Positions 10,598 to 21,284 of a stretch of 64,000 nucleotides of DNA are shown here, piece by piece; the stretch's first letter is position 1; every line of letters starts with the position of its first letter. This stretch comes from Gerris lacustris (Eukaryota > Arthropoda > Insecta > Hemiptera > Gerridae): NCBI GenBank assembly GCA_951217055.1, contig OX578282.1:10975877-11039876 (forward strand), written 5' to 3'. A model generated the notes under the pieces. That model was not told the DNA's origin. It made no database searches and saw only the letters and a list, made by a program, of their open reading frames with translations. Both the position numbers and the translations under genes were made by a program.

Positions 10598-11317
10598 TAG
10601 TAAATATTACAATTAATTACTTTTATTACTCATTTTATAATATATAAGAATTTTTTTTTATACATCTGTTTTGACATTAAATAATAAATATTTACATTGA
10701 TAGGATGTAATAACCTTTGGTTAAAATTGTGTACTGCATTTCAATTTTAAAAATCTGTAATAAAATTTTGTTTAAATGTATTAGTAATTTCTTAATTCAC
10801 TCTTCGTTAAGTAAATTATGCTAATAAAAATTAGAAAGTTGCTTGTAAGGAATTTTTGTTGAAAGAAAAAAAATGTCGAGACAAGCCTTTAGCTAAAACG
10901 CTCATCCAAGTCCCTTATCTTTCATTGAAGTTCAATAAACTTCTTGCATATTTACCCACTGCTATTGAAATTTAAAAAAATCATTAACTCAAATACACTT
11001 AAAACATTAGTAGTAGTAATAAAATAAATTATTTGTTTATTTAATAAAGGATATCAAGAAAATATTTTAATTGTAAATTGAAAAATCGTTAAAGGATACA
11101 GCTCTCTATAGTATCACGTTTAGTAACAATTCCTGAATTAAAAGACAGTTGATTAATTTGAAATTAATAAGAAATTTTTTGTAACGAATCACCATAAATG
11201 TAACATAACATATTTCAATATAAAACTTAATAAAAAAAACAAGTAAATATTTGAAAATATAATTTTTATAAAAAATAATAAAAAAAATTTATAAACCTAA
11301 CTTTTGAAGAACTATGA
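10598..11317. other. AT-rich spacer containing one half of a segmental duplication
   Basis: No gene. The stretch from about 10785 to 10960 (AATTTCTTAATTCACTCTTCG through CTTGCATATTTACCC) is repeated, interrupted by a MITE, at about 12812-13335. Confidence 0.5.
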
Positions 11318-11908
11318 AGTAATAGTATATTACGCGTCTAGTGCGGAAAGTAGCATTTTGCATGCGAGGGTGGAGTTTGCACCCGAGCAATAGCAAGGGT
11401 CGTAAAACCACATGAGGAAAGTAAAATGCCGTCTTCGCACGAGTTGCGTACCGTACTTTATCTACAATTGTTGGATTTTAATAATAAATACAGAAAAAAA
11501 GAAATTAATAAACTTCCTGTATGTACGTTCGTATTTCTCTTTTGATAAAGATGACATTAATTTTCATTAGTTGTATTTTGTGCCGAATTAATTATTTCGG
11601 GAGCCATATTATTCTCCTCATTTGCGTCATAATCTCCTAAATCACTCATTGTTTTTTACTAAAAACTCGAAATAAACAGTTACTTTAATTAAACAAACAG
11701 CAAATTAGTTTTGTTAGGTGTAAACAAACTCGCTAATCGTGCGTTATTTTGAAGAATTCTTTTTTTACCGCCCTTGGGCGGAAGAAAGAGGAATTATAAA
11801 AACGCGCATGCCCAATCAATACAAGTACGTAAAGAATCACTTTCTACGCATCTAAACAAAGATACAATGTTTATATTTAGTATCAATCGTAGATAAAACA
11901 TATTTCAA
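11318..11908 (-). mobile_element. Family C element, most complete copy
   Basis: About 590 bp on the minus strand, from TTTATCTACGATTGATACTA (near 11900) to the block that ends at GACGCGTAATATAC (near 11325). It contains, in order, a conserved leader with a GAATTC...GGGCGG hairpin-like motif, a 30-codon frame (11557-11649), and the GC-richer 3' block. The word TTTATCTACGATTG at the 5' end appears again inverted (CAATTGTAGATAAAG) about 130 bp before the 3' end. This arrangement is shared with copies at 4984, 5385 and 27012. Confidence 0.8.
11557..11649 (-). pseudogene. Family C protein N-terminus, frameshifted
   Basis: ATG at 11649 opens 30 codons with DYDANEENNMAPEIINSAQ, stopping at 11557-11559. 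Compared with 5969-6139, two extra A residues after the 'ACTAATGAA' word shift the frame just before the SLSKEKYE motif, which is still readable in the next frame. The same start codon and acidic N-terminus in three copies suggests a real ancestral protein. It is now broken. Confidence 0.45.
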
Positions 11909-12059
11909 CTTAATACTATTTCAGAATTGATAATTAATAAAAATGAAAAATAATACTAATATTCAATATTATCTTTTATTTTAAGCAAGATACAATTTTG
12001 ATAAAATTTATATATATTATTGATAATGATATTACCGTATTGCTTCTAATACATAAAAC

Positions 12060-12450
12060 GCACTTTTTCCCAGTTTTTGCATCGCGAAAATCGGGATTCG
12101 TAGTATATTCGAGATGCGTCTTATAATCGATGTATTAAAATGTAATATTTCTTGTTAGCTTCAAAATTGTATTTTCAAAATCTAACCTTTCTATTTCTCT
12201 GCCACCATGGCGTCTTACATCTAAATAGAAATTCAAATGTAACATCTAAATAAAGATTCAATATTCTAACAATATCCATTGTAAACATCCTAAATATAAC
12301 GTCTAAACAAGTTGTAAGAAAAAGAGAATCGAAGATTTTCCTTTTTAAACAAGGGTGCATCTTATATTCGATGCATTAATATTTTTTAATTTTCTTTTTT
12401 TTTCGTAAATGGAAATGCGTTATATATTCGATGCAATACGTACATAATAT
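12060..12450. repeat. Degenerate GATGCGTCTTATAATCGATG repeats
   Basis: At least three dispersed variants of TGCGTCTTATATTCGATGCA, at about 12112-12135, 12355-12375 and 12415-12440, with an extra 'TATATTCGAGATGCG' overlap. This looks like the worn end sequence of a DNA element. The minus-strand open frame at 12175-12360 is not gene-like. Confidence 0.4.
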
Positions 12451-12811
12451 TTATTGATAAACTATACATATTATACAATTATTTAAATATTTAATCTAAT
12501 ACTAAGATTTTTTTGTAACAACCCGTTTATACATTTTATCAACCCGACCAGCTAATTTCTTTTTCATAAATTTATTTTTTTTAATGGATAATTTCAGAAA
12601 GTCGCGAATGATTAAAGAATAAAAACGTAGTTATTGAATGTAACATGGTCAGAGGAATATTGAAGTAAATATCATATTATTTAATCTTTCATAGCCATAT
12701 GGCTATTAACAGATTAAATATGATTAAATATATAGCCAAAGACTTTTGTCCCAACATTATTATTTATATAAAACCGAAACGGTAGCAAAAAGAACATTTT
12801 GATTTATTGGT

Positions 12812-13335
12812 AATTTCTTAATTCGATCTTCGTTAAAAACAAATTATGTTAATAAGAATTAGAAAGTTTCTTTTAAGGAATTTTTGTTGAAAAGAAGTTA
12901 TTTCTTTAGATTTTTATTCCCCTTATAAAGAAAACAGAGGGGAGTAACAATCTAAAGAAGATGTACAGAATGTCCTTCTTTAGATTGTGACTCCCCTTAT
13001 AAAGAAAACAGAGGGGAGTAACAATCTAAAGAAGATGTACAGAATGACCTTCTTTAGATTGTTACTCCCCTTATAAAGAAAACAGAGGGGAGTAACAATC
13101 TAAAGAAGGTGTGCAGAATGTCTTTCTTTAGACTGTTACTCCTCTTATAAAAACAAAAGTTTGATATTCCTTTGTCCCAAAGTTCATTAGACTAAACATC
13201 CCTTTGTCTAAATCTAAAGAATTGCCGAAAAGAGTACATTTTGAGACAAATATCTTTTATAACAACGTTTATCCTAGTCCATATTCTTATCTTGACATTG
13301 AAGTTCATTGAACTTGTTGCATATTTACCCTCATG
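12812..13335. repeat. Segmental duplication of 10785-10960, interrupted by MITE M1
   Basis: AATTTCTTAATTCGATCTTCG to GGAATTTTTGTTGAAAAGAA (about 12812-12898) and CATTGAAGTTCATTGAACTT to TTTACCC (about 13284-13330) match consecutive parts of 10785-10960. The intervening sequence is mostly MITE M1. The insertion therefore postdates the duplication, or hit one copy only. Confidence 0.6.
12905..13210. mobile_element. MITE family M, copy M1 (three modules)
   Basis: Alternating CTTTAGATTGTTACTCCCC and GGGGAGTAACAATCTAAAGA words separated by CTTATAAAGAAAACAGA, in three near-identical ~66-bp modules, then the family-specific tail (TTTGATATTCCTTTGTCCCA). The outermost left end is degraded, and no target duplication is visible. 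Confidence 0.8.
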
Positions 13336-13570
13336 TCTGTTCACTTTCCCGACAAGGTTTTTAAGACCGGTTTCTATAACGGGCCGAGCAAATTTTCCCT
13401 TTTTCTTAGAACGTATCGTTACTCTCGCTCATTTTGATTTCATGTACACCTACAGACGAGGTTCAAGCTCACACTTCTATGCCTTCACTTTTTTTTTTTT
13501 AATGTATTCCGATAAAACTCGTCCGGATTCTCACCTCCACTTTCCATATCATTATAGATGCTTAGTTTAA
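13241..13570 (+). other. Open frame of 109 codons, no recognised domain
   Basis: A TTG-initiated frame in slightly GC-richer sequence; hydrophobic, with a poly-phenylalanine stretch from a T run. Its 5' third overlaps the duplicated segment described at 12812-13335, and the homologous part at 10785 has no open frame. I treat it as a chance frame. Confidence 0.1.
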
Positions 13571-14680
13571 AAAATTCTTGCATTTACTACTGTCAGTAAA
13601 TGAGATTCAGATTTTTTTTTGACTCCTCTAATAAAAAAACAACTTTATAACTCTTTAAACGAATCAACTTTAGTTTTGAGCAAAAGAACACAGCTGTGGG
13701 TTCATCTACCTTTCTACTTAACCAGTTGTTATTTTTATTTTTTTATTTATTTTTTTTTCTCTTGGAATTTTGTTTTGCAAAAAAATGAAATAAATAAAAA
13801 TCAGCTATTTTTCTTTTTTTTTAAATTTGTGTATATTTATAAAAATTTCACTCAATAAAACTTTAAAATAATATTTATTTGATTTCTAGTAGTAGAATAC
13901 CTTTTACGTATTTTTTAATTCTTTATATGCTGTAAATCTCGGTAAAAAGAGCAATAAAGTAACTGCAATGTAAGATAACTTCTCATGCAGCAAAATTTTA
14001 GCTATGTTCAGATCTAAGAGAAAATTATTTTTTAATAATTCTAACCAACATGACTTACGGCCGCATCTTGTAATAACCTGATGTTAATTTGTTTGTTAAA
14101 TGAATTATTAAAAAAATTAATTATTATTAATTATAATAGTATCACTTATAAATAATATTTCTAAGAATATAAATTCTACTATTAGTTTCTAGTAGCCTAA
14201 TTAAATTATCTTAACATTTATCACTTTTTTTTCTTTAATTAGATTATTTAATTTATTTTTTTTGGCCTTAATTCTATCTTTAATTTTAACAGCTAGCATA
14301 TACAACGACAATAATAAAATAATATCGTTATTGATTTATCTATATATTGCCTTAGGAATGATTTGTGTTTAAGATATCAGGGAAAATGTCTACCTCTTAA
14401 TTTGTTTGTGCTGTATAAATTTCATTACAATCAGAGAAATGGTTTAAATAAAATGGTGGTAATGGTGAAAGACTCACATAAAAAGAGTTTCGTAGGTATT
14501 GTGACCATGAAATTAGTCAGAACAAGGGGAGGGGGTTACTCAAAAGTTTGATGCTTTTTGATAAAATGGCGTGGTAAATCAAACAATTTACTCAAGTGTT
14601 ATATATTTTTGTAATCTACTATTCAATACCTTTCATTTATTACCCCACTCAAAATTTAAAAAAAAAAAAAAAAATCGCAT
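13571..14680. other. AT-rich spacer, nothing recognised
   Basis: Low-complexity sequence with T and A runs (poly-A at about 14660-14675). Two short open frames (13619-13858, 14363-14551) have no domain or splice support. Confidence 0.4.
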
Positions 14681-14689
14681 GACATGAAT

Positions 14690-15080
14690 TATTCGCCATT
14701 TTGAATTTGAACAGCTGATAATTTTGAGTTCGCTATATTTTCCCTGAGAGCGAGTCAAAACAATCTTTATCACTGCAAAGTTTCATTTTTTTTTCTCTCT
14801 TTCGATTCAATAGTTATTGGAACCGTACAGAGTGACAGACAGACAGACTCAGGAACGAAACTATAAGGGTTTCCTTTTTTTTTGGTTTTACCAACGAAAC
14901 CCTAAAAAGGAAGTATTAATAGAAAAATATAGTTTTAGCGCTTCGTAGGAGAAAGCAAAAGGGACATATAGATAGAGTGAATAGAGACAGACATGAGACC
15001 AAAAATATACGTATAACGATACACATTTTGAATTTGAAGACAAATAATATTTTTCTTTAAAATGAATAAAATACTTTCGT
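14690..15080 (+). repeat. Dispersed repeat with CAGACAGACAGA and a long hairpin
   Basis: Contains 'CTGCAAAGTTTCATTTTT', then GTGACAGACAGACAGACTC, then a hairpin in which AGGGTTTC (about 14867-14874) pairs with GAAACCCT (about 14897-14904). Same general layout as families A and B: alignment-friendly 'TTTCA' block, microsatellite, hairpin. Confidence 0.5.
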
Positions 15081-16034
15081 TGCGTAAGCTCGAAAATAGA
15101 TTCAGATTAGTAAATTATTACAGATGCTACATTTTTGTACTAATAAATGAAGCATCAAAATTCATATTTATTGCAATTAAAATTAAAATTAATTAACTTA
15201 CACACAAAATTCTTTATATTTATCATACATCCATATTTTATAATAGAAAAAAATATTGTAAATTCATATACTATTTTATAATTACAATAAATTGTTATAA
15301 TATTCAATTATTAATTATGATTTTTTTTTTTTTTTTTTAGATTTTTCAGTGGAGTGGTACAAAAAAAACTAGACTGGATGATCAAGTCAACAGACTATAC
15401 TTAGTTCTAACAGACTGACGGACAATTTAAACAACTGTCTCTTCCGGAAAGGATAACAACATTAACAAAAAGGTAATATCATTAATTACATCAAGTTATG
15501 ATTTTAAATTAGTTCAGAGGGACTAAAGTAAGTCTTTTCTTCCCTGAACTCAAAAAAGTAGGGAGAAAAAGAAGGATTGCCAACTTAATTATTTTATAAA
15601 TAGTAGAGAATGAATGGCTAATGTAGTGAGGTTGTAGAAATCAGGTTGGCGACACTGCTTTTTCGACCTTATTTATTATTGTTTTTAAACCTGCATCTAA
15701 ATAACCTTCTATTTGAGATTAACTGCAATTCTTATTTATTTTTAATAATGAATCTATTACTATCTGCTAATTAAAGTGCTAACAATTATTCTTATTCATT
15801 AAAATAATAAATAAAAACTATGCAATGGATGAAAATGTGTATTTTCTCCCTAATGGAGATAAAATATTGTATGAAATTCCAAATCACTTATTTGGCTGTT
15901 TGGGCTGAACTTGATTTTAGCTGGTACGTCATTAAAAGTTTTCTGCCACTTTTGGTGATTTTAGCATTTATATGTGCCAAGTTTATTCCAGCTATCTTAT
16001 AGTATGAAAGATCCACGGATAATTACACACGATG
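15081..16034. other. AT-rich spacer, nothing recognised
   Basis: Includes a T run near 15321-15339. The 60-codon frame at 15820-16002 has no visible domain or conserved context. Confidence 0.4.
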
Positions 16035-16700
16035 ATTTTTTACTACGTTTTTATTAGCTTGTTTTCTTGTTTGTTTGTTTGTTTGTTTGTTTGTCCGGTA
16101 CAAATCTGGCAATCGATTTCTAACTAACTTCCCGAATAGCTAGACATTTGAAATTTTTAGCATAGCTAAGAACACGATGACAATGCATTATTTTATTACT
16201 TTTAGCCATCTTTCAGGAGAATTTAATTCGTTTTCAGCAATTTTTGCTGTATGGAAAATTAGTTCGGAGAAAATCCGCAAGTTATTTTATTTGTTTTGAC
16301 ATATCCCATAGTATTTTCAATCTTCATTTTGACGGGTTTCAAATTTGTGATTTTTTATTAAGAGGTAAACATTGAATGACAGCAAAACGGGAAATATATC
16401 GATTCTATTATTTATCGATTATATTATTTATATTATTTTAAATATATCGATGTCACGGTTTAGATTTGGTGTTGGGGAGATCCGTTGTACAAAGATTTGT
16501 CCTTTTATATGTTTAAGATCAGCTCTCTAGATGGTTGTCATTTATGTGAAGTGAATAAATTTGGAACTTTTTTTTTTTTTTTTTTCACTAACATTATATA
16601 TTATATAACAATAACAATTATATTATCAACATTACATACGATTCAACAGAAAATTTAAAAACGTAGTATATAAAAAGTTCTTTTTATCTTGAAATTATAT
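16035..16700 (-). mobile_element. Family D repeat, full-length copy 2 (inverted)
   Basis: Reverse complement of 10024-10597: starts TACTACGTTTTTATTAGC with a GTTTGTTTGTTTGTTTGTTT run, passes through ATCGATT words and 'TTTGGTGTTGGGGAGATCC', and ends TAAAAACGTAGTATATAAAA with CTTTTTATCTTG. It differs from copy 1 by small indels and a T run at 16568-16585. Confidence 0.75.
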
Positions 16701-17640
16701 ACTTATAATTTCTCATAATCTTGTCTCATAATCATAATCAATAACATGATTACTATTATAATGCTAGAAAGAAATTTAATAATACAATAATCACATTACA
16801 CTTATATAAATTAATAAATAAAATAGTATAATTAATTATTAATGAAATACAAGAGGAAACTATTCACTAATAATGCTATGTTCTGTAGCATAATTCAATT
16901 TAGTTAAAGTTTTTTTTTCTCTCTTTCTCTCTAGCGTTTAGAAAAAAAGGAAAGAAATTTCAATTAGTCAATTAGATTAATGTGTTGTTGGAAAAGGAGA
17001 TTTTGAGAGAAGGCTCTTTCACGACTAAGAGGCTAATAAAGCACATTACCTACTAAGTGAAACTGAGTGTAAATCACTCGTCAAGGCTGCGTGTCATGGT
17101 AAAGGGAGCGTAGAAGGATTATCCTCTTCCATTCCACTTGCCTTCTCATTCCTCTCTTCTCCTGTACGTCGGCTCGTTCTGTTTGTCTGTCTGTATGTCA
17201 GTAGGTTTACGGGACGCCCAATTAGACACCTCCACTCAATATTACCTCGGTAATTGACTAAGCCTCGTTTCTTTCTCCGACCTTCGTTCCTTGTAAAGCT
17301 CTTCTTTTATTATTAAGAAAGCTTAAAAATTACATCTCTGAAGGTATTTCCCATGTAATAAATTAATGACTTTTTTTTGGATCCCACAGGTAGATATGGC
17401 TTACTAAAAAAGAAATCGTGAATGGGTACCAATCAATTAATTAGCAAATCATTATAAACATAATTATTTTCTGATAAATCATTTTGAGTAATACATTAAA
17501 TAAATTTATTTACCACGAAAATTTATAGGTGTTTAAAGATTAGAAACGTTATTCTATTATATATTTTTATGAAGAGATGACTTTTACCTGTTTTATGGTT
17601 TTTTTTAGAAAAAAAAAGTTCGTAAAACTCAAAAGAAGTT
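16701..17640. other. Mostly unique sequence, GC-richer at 17030-17330
   Basis: No gene established. From 17030 to 17330 the sequence is clearly less A+T-rich and appears only once in the window. It includes an ATTACCTCGGTAAT palindrome near 17245. No open frame or splice pair stands out; conserved non-coding or an untranslated exon are both possible. Confidence 0.3.
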
Positions 17641-17642
17641 TA

Positions 17643-18560
17643 AGGCCACTTTACACTATGTGATTTTTGTTATGACTTCCCATATGATTTTGTCACAAGA
17701 TAATTTAAAACTGTCTACACGTGTGTACTGCTGTGAACATGTGTTGATGATTTTCTATGAGTTTCTATATGATTAGTCATACAGTAAATCATAGTGTCAG
17801 TCAAAAAGAATTGAAACCGTCCTATTTTTTTAATGATTTTTTGTGTAATTTTTGTGTGTGTAGTGTTTTTTTAGGCTAATTTTAATAAGTAAAAATTTTA
17901 CTTCACTTGCTTGCTTTGATTTCAAATTTGTTAAATGTTTCCTTTAAAAAAGTTTCACCACCAAATCATATGACAAGTCAAAAGGTATAAACATAAAAGA
18001 AAAAATAACATTATTTTCAATATGTTTATTGTATATTATATTTAAGCGGCGTTTAAGCTTCGTATAGACGGCCAAACTGAACAGAGGAAACGAGCCGAGC
18101 ATTGGACTCTGCGCATGCCCAGTCTAAAGTACGCATGCGCATCTCAGACTGGGCATGCGCAGAGACTAATGCTCGGCACGTTTCCTCTGTTCGGTCTGGG
18201 CGAGGCTTTAGACGCAACTTGGTTGTCATCAATGTTGACGACACTTAACTCATCAGAAATTAATTTTTACATAGGTATCTTCACAATCTACAGTTTCTTC
18301 ACGTTTTTTGTTTTAAAATGAGTGATGAATTGTTATACCTCGTTATTATCATGAATTATGTTAAGAAGAGGCTCTTCCCACATGAAATTATTATTTTATT
18401 TTACTCCAACGTGTGGAACAACATAAAATTTCCACCACCAACCTTTCTACATACAATAAACATTGACTTCAACATGGCATATTCACAAGGTTAAACGTCT
18501 AAAGCGGCTTTTAGTCTCACGGAAAGTCATAAGACAAAATCGATTTGTGTAAAGATAAAA
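17643..18560. mobile_element. TIR-bounded element with a central GC-rich hairpin
   Basis: The left end, ACTTTACACTATGTGATTTT followed by TGTTATGACTTCC (17648-17681), is matched in inverted form at 18518-18562 (GGAAAGTCATAAGACAAAAT, then TGTGTAAAG). A partial copy of the same end sits at 28483-28550. The centre holds a 110-nt hairpin. No protein is encoded; boundaries are approximate. Confidence 0.5.
18081..18190. repeat. 110-nt hairpin with 45-bp arms and GCGCATGC motifs
   Basis: Left arm 18081-18125 and right arm 18146-18190 are complementary at 42 of 45 positions; the loop is 20 nt and is itself rich in CGCATGCGC. The arms include CTGCGCATGCCCAGTCT. Open frames on both strands across it (18053-18244, 18115-18321) are mirror readings of the palindrome. 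The GCGCATGCGC-like words match the NRF-1-type consensus, but no function is shown. Confidence 0.8.
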
Positions 18561-19137
18561 ATGAAAGTCACCAACTTCTTCTTTACAGAAAAGAAATTTC
18601 TCCATTATTAAACAATTTAAAAAAAAAATGTGATACGGTATGGAAATTCATTTTAAAGTTTTCTTTCTAATCAAGATCATCACTTTTCCTTCCTTATAAA
18701 GCGTAATACATCAAAGAAATCATCTATAAAAGAAAAAGAACATCTTTCTTTCCACCGGGTGAAATACCGATTTCAAACGGTTGTCAACACATCGTCTTCA
18801 GACATCCTTTAGCTTTTCCTAACCTTCTAGAGAAAACTCTTTTAAAGAAAATACCCTATCCTTGTTAGATCAGCTTTCGATTTCCACCGTCTCTAACTTC
18901 CATCTGAATTTTAGTTTACGTAAGGAACAGCTTTCAAAGTCCAAGAAAAAAATGAAAGTCTAATGACTCAGGGAAGTAACTTGATTTTTGAAAATGGTTA
19001 GCGTAACATGGTTTCTTATTATGTCTTATTTATAAGTAATTTATCATTCGTGAAAAATATAATAATAATAATAATAATAAGCCTTGGAATTTTTTTACTC
19101 CACGGGTTTCGAAAAGCAAAGAACTCATTATTTAAAA
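18561..19137. other. Spacer, nothing recognised
   Basis: Moderately AT-rich, single-copy in this window, ending in an (AAT) run near 19060. No coding or RNA gene features. Confidence 0.4.
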
Positions 19138-19660
19138 AAATAGACTGCCAATTGGTGTGGCACATAGCTTCCTCGCATCCTATCTACGTACTTTATTGAT
19201 TTTATGCTTTTACAAACCATTATTGTCTAATTGGTTTAATTTTGTCCCCCTTTTTTTTTTAATCTGTCAAAATTGTTTGGATTGTTTACACGAATTAAAA
19301 GTATCAATTTAGCAAAAGTTAAAGAGCGTAGACGGTTCAAATTAATCTGGGGCTATCTGCGGGTTACTTTCGATAAACTATAAAAGTATCATTCAAATCA
19401 GATAAGTACTTTTGAAGCTATAGGTGTAAATAAATGTATGTTTGTGCGCATGCGTGGAAGGGAAACAAATAGGCGCAAAAGGTTGAAAGTTATATGGGAT
19501 CAACAATGGGCTAAGTATGACCTACGACCCAAATTTCATTAAAATTTAACATGTAGTTTTTAAGATATGTTGGTTCGCAAAAATTGAACGACAGACCGAC
19601 AGACAGTCGCGGAACCAAAAACGTTCCCTGATGTCTGAAACAGATTAACTGAAACGGATA
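19138..19660 (+). repeat. Dispersed repeat family A2, copy 1
   Basis: Shares the family A head (GACTGCCAATTGGTGTGGCA) but has a different body, matching 52002-53065 in reverse: 'GGGGCTATCTGCGGGTTACT', 'AACAATGGGCTAAG', 'GACAGACCGACAGACAG'. It stops before the terminal hairpin, so it is 3'-truncated. Confidence 0.75.
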
Positions 19661-20299
19661 TCAAATACTTAAACTAATTACTAATTATATAGTAACGTTA
19701 AAATAATAATGTAGAACAAGAAACTAATAAAGAACTAAAGATACTATTATAAACTCCAGGATTCATCACTGACAAACTTTTGGTTTACGTAGGGAATACA
19801 AATAATTACATAAATAGATAAATATCATTACATAAACAGGAAACATAGATTTCTTAATGGTTGGAATGTTTTTTCTTATTTTTAGTAACATGTTATATTA
19901 AAAAAAAAACCCTAAATATAAATTGATTTATGAATTTCAGAAATAGTTTAGTAGTATGAAAGCCTGCAAAGATAAAATACCGTATTTCAAATTTGACTTG
20001 TAAATTATTTAATTTCAATATAAATTACATATCAATGAATATTTTCGTTTAAAAAAATGTCTTGTGCATAATTCATATTCATTTTTAAAAAAATAATAAA
20101 TGTAAATTTGAAATTGGTTTGAGACATTTTTTTCCAGTTGAATTAAAATCATTCGACGAATTTAGAAGAAGTATGAAATGTACTTTCAAAACACTTTTTC
20201 AACATCCATTGTTTGTTTATTTTTATTTTTTTTTTGTACAAGGCTGTTCTTTGTTTGAATAAACTTCCTTGTTCCAGTTATATGTATAAAGCATTTACA
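19661..20299. other. AT-rich spacer, nothing recognised
   Basis: No features beyond T and A runs; the far end is the presumed 3' flank of the minus-strand exon at 20356. Confidence 0.4.
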
Positions 20300-20305
20300 T
20301 TTATT
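20300..20305 (-). terminator. Polyadenylation signal AATAAA
   Basis: AATAAA on the minus strand, about 50 nt after the stop codon at 20356-20358. Its placement supports a 3' untranslated region for that exon, although AATAAA is common in AT-rich DNA. Confidence 0.35.
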
Positions 20306-20355
20306 GTATATTCAAATCTTTAACATCCATATCTTTGAGTTCGGTTGTTGTTCTC

Positions 20356-20580
20356 TTAAATTATTCCATTATTTTTTTCTTTTGTACCTTTCGAAGAAAA
20401 AGAGAAAGTGTCTTCTGACATAATCGCCTCCCACATCGCATCAAACACTGTTTTAAAAGATGGGATAAAGTGAATGTCACGGTTTGTCCTTGGTCGAAAC
20501 TTATTTTTATACATCCGTGAGAATCCTTTCTGAAGTTCTTCATACCTAGTGACCTGATGCCCTTCAAGGGCCTCCAGACA
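20356..20580 (-). CDS. Candidate terminal coding exon, unknown protein
   Basis: On the minus strand, a frame opens directly after a TATAATAG acceptor-like site (AG at 20581-20582) and runs 74 codons to TAA at 20356-20358. The residues look protein-like: RYEELQKGFSRMYKNKF, RTNRDIHFIPSF and VFDAMWEAIMSEDTF, with W, charged and aromatic residues in balance, ending in a lysine-rich tail. The region is GC-richer than its flanks and single-copy here. A competing frame (20361-20567, starting at an ATG) is less protein-like. The acceptor has a poor pyrimidine tract, and upstream exons were not identified. I do not recognise the family. It may be a last exon of a gene lying to the right, or a decayed fragment. 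Confidence 0.4.
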   Translation of the reverse strand, partial: CLEALEGHQVTRYEELQKGFSRMYKNKFRPRTNRDIHFIPSFKTVFDAMWEAIMSEDTFSFSSKGTKEKNNGII

Positions 20581-20582
20581 CT

Positions 20583-20870
20583 ATTATATACCCTCTAGGT
20601 TCGTCCTTCCTCTATCAAAAAGTTAACAGAGCCTTCAACTAGTACACCCTTCCTAACAAAAAGGGTTTAATGATCCCTTTGTGTACAAGGGAATCCTCGA
20701 TATAACCTTCACACAACCCAAAACCCTACATCATCTGAAGAACCGATAATTATCAACAAATGCAGCGTTTTTTTCTAGTCCAAGGATGAAAATAATACCA
20801 TATTAAACTATGCTTTTTTTTAGAAAGGATAAAAACCGAATATATTTTTGCTTGTCACTCATGATAAAAC
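20583..20870. other. Spacer right of the candidate exon
   Basis: Contains 'CTAGAGGGTATATAATAG' on the minus strand and CCCTTTTTGTTAG; if the exon at 20356-20580 is real this is intron. No coding frame was found. Confidence 0.3.
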
Positions 20871-20874
20871 ATAA

Positions 20875-21225
20875 ATAGTCACTTATTTAGACTTGTGCTT
20901 CCCTTATAATAAAACTGAAAGGAGTAACAATCTAAAGAAGGTGTACGAAATTTTCTTCTTTAGACTGTTACTCCCCTTTTAAAAAAACAGAGGGGAGTAA
21001 CAATCTAAAGAAGGTGTACAGAGTGTTCTTCTTTAGACTATTACTCTCCTTTTAAAAACAGAAGTTTGATATTCCTTTGTCCTATAATAGTATATTGGAA
21101 TAATCATACCTTTGTCTTAATAGTTATTTAGACAAAGAAGTGTATAGATAATTATATCCATTTATATTCTAAAGAATCATAGGGGAGTAACAATCCAAAG
21201 AAGTACTTCTAAATTGACATGATAA
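20875..21225. mobile_element. MITE family M, copy M2
   Basis: Starts CACTTATTTAGACTTGTGCT and ends CAATCCAAAGAAGTACTTCT. Inside are two GGAGTAACAATCTAAAGAAG modules and the family tail ('TTTGATATTCCTTTGTCC', 'ACAAAGAAGTGTATAGATAA'). Confidence 0.8.
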
Positions 21226-21284
21226 TATATATATAGCTAGTATTATTTTTGAACTGTTTAATAGTTCAGTAATACCTAAATAAC

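Noticed and set aside
12905..13210. CRISPR-like array of regularly spaced palindromic words
   Set aside because: The spacers are the same sequence each time and the block is part of MITE family M; the host is eukaryotic.
18053..18321. Overlapping frames on both strands
   Set aside because: Mirror readings of the 110-nt palindrome.
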